64,000 bases of DNA from Phragmites australis (Eukaryota > Streptophyta > Magnoliopsida > Poales > Poaceae): positions 17,233,001 to 17,297,000 of the forward strand of contig NC_084925.1 in assembly GCF_958298935.1 (NCBI RefSeq). The letters are read 5' to 3'. This document shows positions 58,099 through 64,000 of this stretch, in pieces. Made by a program: the position numbers and the translations under genes. Below the pieces are notes generated by a model. It did no database searches, was not told the DNA's origin, and worked only from the letters and a program-made list of their open reading frames with translations. Every line of letters begins with the position of its first letter. Within the stretch, counting starts at the first letter, position 1.

Positions 58099-58349
58099 TT
58101 AGCAAATGATAGACCAAATAAAAAGGAAAAACTAATGCTGGTTGGGCTTGCTGACTCAGCATATTCTGCCAATGTGGCTCAACACATTAGCACTCATGCT
58201 GATGTGGCCCCGCTGACTCGAGCGGCTGACATGGCCCTAACGGCATTAGCCAGCCGACAGACGGTGACATTAAGCTATTTAAATTCGGTGGAGGCGGTTC
58301 TAAGCATCGAAGCTCATCGGAGATGGAGCTCTGGTTGCGCTCTTCACTC
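58099..58349. other. Unassigned DNA between two LTRs
   Basis: Contains repeated gctgac/gctgatgtggc words and a TATA-like ctatttaaattc at about 58274. I cannot assign it. Confidence 0.3.
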
Positions 58350-60166
58350 GGCCACACCCCAAAACCCTATCTAGTCATTAAGCATCCATACACATCATGA
58401 CATTATGCCTCATGTTGTTGGTTTTGATTTAAGTAATTAAACACATTTCGAAGAAGTTACGTTTTTTTATCAATTTGCACTTCCATCGTATCTTTATATG
58501 TGGAAATCATTTAGAGATAGTTAGGAAGACTCCAAAGTCAATTAGGAAGGAGAAGAAAAGGAAAAGGAAGAAACGGGGAAGAGAATGAAGTCTTTCAGCA
58601 CGTGGGCCCTACTGGCGGTCTGATCGGGAATCCCCGCGGTCTGACCGCCAAAGCGCAGAGGTGCCACTTAAAGCCATCGACTAACTCTCTCTCTCTCTCT
58701 CACCATCTCTCCTTCATTCACTCCCTCTCCTTCACCAAACCAAAAGAGAGAGAGAAGATCACCTTGACCACCTCGATGGCTGGAGAGGACTTCCCCAAGC
58801 TCCCCGAAGGTTTCCCCGAGCTTCTTCCCATCATCTCCTTTGCCAGAGATGCTTCCATGTGACTTCTTCAACCTCAAGACCAATAACCATCCTGAAGACT
58901 AATCTTCGAATCAAAGCTTCCTCGGAGTTTGCCAACCCCCGAGAAAGCTTCCCCATACCGAGGTGAGACTTCACCTAACATTTCCCTATCGTTCCTGAGC
59001 TCTAACCGGTCCCCATTTTGGTTAGACCCAAGCTCAACCATAGCCATGGACTTCATCCATGGGGTCCTCGAGTTTGGCCCCGTGCATGCTGCCCAAATCA
59101 CCCAAGAAACACTTACCTAGTCTTGTAGAGTGTTTTGGTACCCTTCATGGTCGAAGGCATCACTGGAGCCTTCGCTGGCAACCTCGTTGTGATGGTGTCA
59201 GCCAGGTCCAATGGTCTCACTGCCGCTAAGGCTATTCTAACCGCCAGATTGTGATTTAGTCGATCAAACATCCAGCCAAACTCCATAGTTAGGAGTCAGA
59301 CCACCACTAAAGCCAATCTGACCGCTAGACCCACGGTATGACCACCATGGGTCCGGCCTGACCGCCAGATCTACTAAGTACCATTTTCTTCTCTATTCAA
59401 CCCCACGGTCTGACCGTCGCCTGGTCCGGTCTGACCACTAGTTACCTAGTACCCTATGACCTTAAGTTGTCTCATGCGAGGTTCAAATCTCTTTTAACCC
59501 AATTGCTTAGGTATTGTTTTGCAAATGCTTTCATAACATGGTGCATTTTATCTTGTTCACAATCATACATCATAAGGATACATTTTTATTTGTTTGTTTG
59601 TTTATTCGATGTGTTCTTAAATTATTTAGATAGTGACGTGTCGATGGTTCAAGCGGTCGAGATCGACACCGAACTGGAACTATACATGAGCGAGCGCCAG
59701 AGTAGCAAGGTAGATAACTAAATATATTTCACCTTTTACTTTGGATCTTGTGGTGTCTAATTTGATAAGTTATTGCTTTATGTATGTTGTGCATCTTAGC
59801 GAGTCAATATTAGAATTTGTACGTAGAACCTATGTTGATGCATATGCATATGTACATATATACATATATACTAGTTTTTCAAAACTGAAATTAAATGGAT
59901 ATGTCGGCATATGGGTTGCCAATATAGCATCATGTTGGCACGCTAGGTGCCAACAAGTCATGCGTATAGAGTCTCCGCTGATAGAATTGTCTGCCGACAG
60001 GACATATGCCGATAGGAGGCGTATCAGTATCTCGCGTATAGATATGTCCTTGTCCATATTTCATCCGTGAGTGTACTGTTTCGGTAAATTTTCAAAATCA
60101 TATATTATTTTTACAAATTTCCATTAAATTAATATTATTATTATAATATCGAAATTGGGCTGTTAC
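58350..60166 (+). repeat. Gypsy LTR H
   Basis: Starts near gccacaccccaaaaccc (worn TGTCACACCCC type) and ends near gggctgttaca. Carries many CGGTCTGACCG-like motifs (58610-58650, 59230-59440) and an acidic exon-like segment (59630-59709). No coding domain follows, so it is a solo or partial LTR. 59880-60060 differs in character (gtcggcatatgg, tctgccgacag) and may be a small insertion. Confidence 0.5.
59630..59709 (+). CDS. Candidate acidic exon inside LTR H
   Basis: 80 bp between acceptor ttaaattatttag and donor AGCAAG|GTAGAT. Reads SDVSMVQAVEIDTELELYMS. It begins with two bases of a codon, like the exons in other LTRs, but ends in a different phase, so it is decayed by an indel. The downstream exon is missing because the LTR is cut. 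Confidence 0.35.
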
Positions 60167-61259
60167 ACCTTCGGCGCTACGAAACTTTTTCGACTGGCGA
60201 CTGGCCCCGTGACGTGTGGCTCCCGTTGCCACTGGAACAACCACGCCACGTCGGGACAAGTCCATGTGTAGGTCCGCAGGGGCTCCGCAAGAATGGGCGT
60301 AGTGCTACCTCCAAGCAAAGGCGCGTCTGTCTTTTTTCTTATTTTCCGACTGAAAGCAGCGTCACGCTCGTACAGGTACTCATCCACTTCATAAAGAATT
60401 GAAGTGACGAACAGCACGTCAGCACGTACGCGAACGCTAGCTTATCCCGGTGAACTTTTACTATTCATGGTGGAGACCGGAGAAATCGGAGCAAGATGAA
60501 AACGCACGGAATAAATTTTGTCCTATTTTGATCCGGTTTCTATATTTTTCTCGATCGCTTTCGGATTTTTGAAGCTTATGCAAAAATGGAATGAAAACGG
60601 TTTTATTATTTTTCTAACTGTATTGTCTGTATCCTATTTTAGATTAGGAATTTTTTGTCGGAATTTTTGTTTTTTTAATAGAAGAAGGAGAATGAGAATG
60701 AGAATGAAGGAAAACAAGAAACAAGAAGTGATCCATATATAAATCGTGATGAATGGTGCTGATGAGCTGTATGCTGAGTGGAAGATTATTTAACTTGGTG
60801 TTTGCTGTCTTATTAAGCTATTATTGTAATATGTGTTAGTGTCGGTGTGTTACTATGTCTATTTGTGACTCAGTGATAATGTTGTGTGGAGTACTGAGTT
60901 ACAATATGACGGTTGTTTTTAGTTTGTCATTATGTGATCTATCTGTGTATGGTATGAATTAGTTTATTGGTGTGAATTAGTTATATGTCGCCCCAATGCT
61001 CCAAGTCATAGTTCTACGGATCGGTGTTCCCAATTTGAATTGTTCAGATTGGTTCATTTGTTTTCAATATCCTGGCATTTCTGAGTTCGTACTTGTTTCC
61101 GGTTTTTCCGTTTTCAAGAGAAAATTCAAAAATAAAAATTGTTAGATGTTTTTTCTTACTATTGTCGTCTGTTTTCCTCCCTACCCGGAGAGAAAAAATC
61201 CAAAAATAGACAACATACGATATCATATTTGCAAAAATAGACAACAAGTTGTCGTATTT
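60167..61259. other. Unassigned DNA, possibly a non-autonomous hAT
   Basis: No coding domain. gatgaaaacgcacgg at about 60496 and the inverted-like ccggtttttccgttttcaag near 61100 recall ends of small hAT elements, without a visible duplication. The stretch 60180-60480 shows nothing recognisable. Confidence 0.25.
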
Positions 61260-61500
61260 ACAATTATAGCAAGTGTGTTCGACACCTCATTTACCGAAAA
61301 CCCGTTTTTAGTACACCATACACCGAAAAAGAGCCAGCCCCACTGTTTTCAGCACATGAGGTCCTGAATACGGCACTATGCACTATATTCGGCACATTAT
61401 ATGCGGAAAACACAATATATTCAACACATAAGGTGCCAAATACGATGCATAATATCGTATTCTGCACCTCATGTGCCAAAAACAGCCGGTATCAAGTCAT
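61260..61500. repeat. Short degenerate repeats of ttcGGCACatnATGTGCCgaa type
   Basis: At least four degenerate copies of a motif such as ttcggcacattatatgcgg and ttctgcacctcatgtgcc, each roughly palindromic, spaced about 40 bp. Confidence 0.5.
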
Positions 61501-61599
61501 GTCACATCAAGCTTTCGGTGAGTCCGCTTTCAATGCTGCTGCGTCCGCATGTGCTGCCTTTTGTTTTCAGTGCATTGCTAGTTGCCTGTGCAGGCTATA

Positions 61600-62407
61600 A
61601 AATGAGGAGGAGGAGCAGCGCAGGTGAGGAGAGGAGTAGTAGTGCGAGGCGAGGAGTAGCAATATAAGGAGAGGAGTAGTAGCGCAAGTTGAACACTTCG
61701 AGAGTGAATGGTCTTCAGTATAGTAAGTACTTAGAATATGTATGTAATTAATACTTAGATTAGTAGTTGTAATTAGAGTAAGTAAATTATTTAATTCATT
61801 CAATTATATTTATTTAATTAAATTAAGTTGATAAATTACAGTACTTAGATTATTTACTTTGTTTGATTACTGTAATTAGATTATTTAATTAGTTTAATAA
61901 TACGAATTTAATTAATATGCATATTTAGAGTATTTAACGTAATTTAATCAGAGTTATTAGAGTTACATGATTAATTGAATTAATTAGTTTAATTCAACTA
62001 ATTTGATTATTAGATTAATCACATAGGTTAAGTAAAGTAATATGATTAATCAGATTATAATAGGGTGCTGTGAATTTATTTAATGGTTGTCAAATAATTA
62101 TAGCAAATAACTTTAAATATTAATTGTTATTTTAAATAGCTATTCAGTAAATATTATTTAATCAGGAATTTATTTAATGTTTGTGTATAGTTATTCAGTA
62201 AATATTTATTATTACTTTTAATGTTTATTAAATATTTAATCACAATAGTTGTATATTAATACTTAGTTAATGTTTATTAAATATTTTAATTAAATGTTAA
62301 ATATTAATTATTTCATTTGATTTTAATATTGATGTTTTAATTAGCATGGTTAATTACTTAAATATTTAGCATTGTTAAGTAATGTACTATGTAATTTGCA
62401 TTGTTAA
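61600..62407. other. AT-rich stretch
   Basis: From about 61730 the sequence is almost only A and T words such as taattagattatttaatta and aatatttaatta, with imperfect internal repetition. No gene seen. Confidence 0.6.
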
Positions 62408-62930
62408 TTTGTGAGAAACTAAGTTAAAATGTGCCTTGGTTTATATGTGATGAGTGATTGATAATTTTGTTATTTTGGTTTATTGGTTTGTGAATTGCAT
62501 GAGCATGGTTATGTATTGCAATTATGATCATGACTAACCAAAACTGCGAAGAAAATGGAGTTGATGTTTTTGTCTCCGAGTACAGGAAAATTGCATACGC
62601 CGAATAGTCTGACGCTGGGTAATTTGTACACACCAGCTGATCCGACACTCAGGAGACTACGTGCTAAAGTATTTCAACTCAGAAGCAAAAGTTAAAGTAC
62701 ACGTTGGATGATCTGCCAATAAAGTGAAGAGAATGCTAAACTATTTCTTGCAGAGATATTGCAAAATGGGTTATGGCAAGAATGTACATGTCGGATGGTC
62801 CAGCGATGGGCATATATAAACGTCGGAGTATTTCATCCTAGAGGCAAAGATTGAAGTGTACACCGCATGGTCCGACGATGGACCAAAGTGAACGTTGGAG
62901 CTTTTCTTGCAGAGAGGTTGTGTCACATCC
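62408..62930 (+). repeat. Copia LTR fragment
   Basis: Plus-strand relative of the LTR start part at 54487-54735 (tgtgccttggtttatatgtg), with ggatggtccagcgatg-type motifs. It is cut at 62930 by a gypsy LTR start; the five bases ggttg before it would be that element's target duplication. Confidence 0.6.
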
Positions 62931-63160
62931 CAAAATGCTAATTACGTAATTAGGTATGCATAATCGTCATCGTATGTGCTTGCATGTGTTTGTCTATCAA
63001 AAATCGGTTAAACATGTCTCAAACACATTAGAGATGGTTTATAGCACTTTGGAGAATCCCTATATGCCTTGGGGAAGGAAAACAATAGAAGGAAAATGAT
63101 GAGGGGAGACTTAAGAAAATTTCAGCAAAGGAACCCCTCATGGTTTGATTGGTCACCGCC
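62931..63160 (+). repeat. LTR fragment related to the element 1 LTR
   Basis: TGTCACATCCCAAAATGC and the next ~230 bp match 6561-6795 closely (for example gtgtttgtctatcaaa and tttcagcaaaggaacccc). It stops abruptly at ggtcaccgcccatcag, where gag sequence begins. Confidence 0.8.
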
Positions 63161-64000
63161 CATCAGCTCCAAGGCGCGACGAGCGCATGGTGGTCCAACA
63201 TTTTCGCTATGCACCCTGCCAATCACCGAGTGTCTTGGCCGTAGTTCTGCCAGGTATTATATGAGTTTCATATTCCTAAGGGCCTTATGGAGATCAAGAG
63301 GAGAGAGTTTACGGACCTCAAGCAAAGAGGCAAATCGGTGATGGAGTATGTACAGGTGTTCAATCACCTTGCACAGTATGCTCAGGGTGAGGTTAACACT
63401 GATGTGCGGAGGTAATACCATTTTGTGAACGGCTTTAACTCCAAGATGCAAGACTGGTTGTTGGCACATGAATTTGCCGACTTTAACAAACTTGTGAGCA
63501 CCTCTCTCACGATGGAGTTCAAGCTAAAGAGCCACCAGGAGGAGAAGAAGCACAAAAGGGTTCCATCGCCTTCCAAGGGCGCGAGCTCTCAACGTGCCCA
63601 CATGGAGAGTTAGACTCCACCATCTTGGGTGTCGCCCTCGACTGCTCCACGACCGATGTGGATAGTTCAGCGCCCGTCCTTCTCTTCTCCAAAGGAATAG
63701 CCTCCACGACCTATCGGTTCGCAGGGGAGTGTGACAGGTGGCCTCAGCAGCCTATGTTACAACTGCGGCCGTGTTGGGCAGTATGCTCAAGATTGACCAT
63801 ACCCGAAGTTGGGAGCTGTGGTGACCGCTCCAAAGCCACCACCCACTCAGTCTACTCCACAAACTTCCCAGGCTACGCACGTCCCCAAGCGTGATCGAGC
63901 GTGCCACACCACTGCCAAGGAGGTCATGAGGGTGACAACATACTAATGGTTATGTTCCTCATGAGTTTTAATTCTAACGTATTTACCGCAATAGTTCTAT
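63161..64000 (+). pseudogene. Gag remnant fused to the LTR fragment
   Basis: Related to 2385-3200 of element 1: GAWW-type core, SVMEYVQVFNHLAQYAQGE, FVNGFNSKMQDWLLAHEFAD, then the knuckle CYNCGRVGQYAQD with His replaced by Gln and the last Cys lost to a stop. The protease start (about 63945) runs into the window edge. Confidence 0.8.

Overview
The window looks like gene-poor, transposon-packed nuclear DNA of a grass (Poaceae). Long-LTR Ty3/gypsy elements of the chromodomain (Tekay-like) kind, Tat-type gypsy pieces, copia LTRs carrying the grass motif ACCATCCGGTGTGTAC, and two hAT transposons fill it from end to end. I found no convincing intact host gene, no rRNA, tRNA or CRISPR, and nothing bacterial. 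Species cannot be read from the sequence.

Layout. 1-1696: 3' end of a Tat-type gypsy element (antisense ORF remnant, polypurine tract, 970-bp LTR). 2061-~9600: decayed chromovirus with gag to chromodomain and a ~3-kb 3' LTR. 9600-12180: minus-strand copia remains with an unusual PPT-LTR-PBS arrangement, an 18-bp minisatellite and a ~0.9-kb insertion. 12375-17259: old minus-strand hAT. 17281-21387: young hAT with a perfect 8-bp target duplication, a transposase gene with few frameshifts and a second mini-gene for a BED finger alone. 21.4-29.3 kb: copia gag and LTR, the LTR split by an internally deleted minus-strand gypsy element (24532-28514, TSD taatc). 29920-41291: complete 11.4-kb chromovirus (TSD tgatt) with an extra ORF before gag whose N terminus resembles histone H3. 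41.3-49.8 kb: shattered Tat elements, one gypsy LTR and one copia LTR. 49.8-58.1 kb: minus-strand gypsy element split by a copia LTR that itself holds a solo LTR. 58.1-64 kb: further gypsy LTR, AT-rich DNA, a copia LTR and a gypsy copy in which an LTR fragment is fused to gag.

Main points. (1) At least three different gypsy LTR families here carry, inside the LTR, what looks like the same split small gene: a 70-108-bp acidic exon, a 1.0-1.1-kb intron and a short last exon with a stop. In two families the exons join in frame, and two use a GC-AG donor. (2) The ORF between PBS and gag of the 11.4-kb chromovirus begins MARIKKTARKTTGG, close to the histone H3 tail including the K4 and K9 contexts, in an element whose integrase ends in a chromodomain. 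(3) All ten premature stops in that element can be explained by C-to-T change. (4) The young hAT carries a separately promoted BED-finger-only gene. Points 1, 2 and 4 are the best candidates for undescribed biology; all are read from sequence alone.
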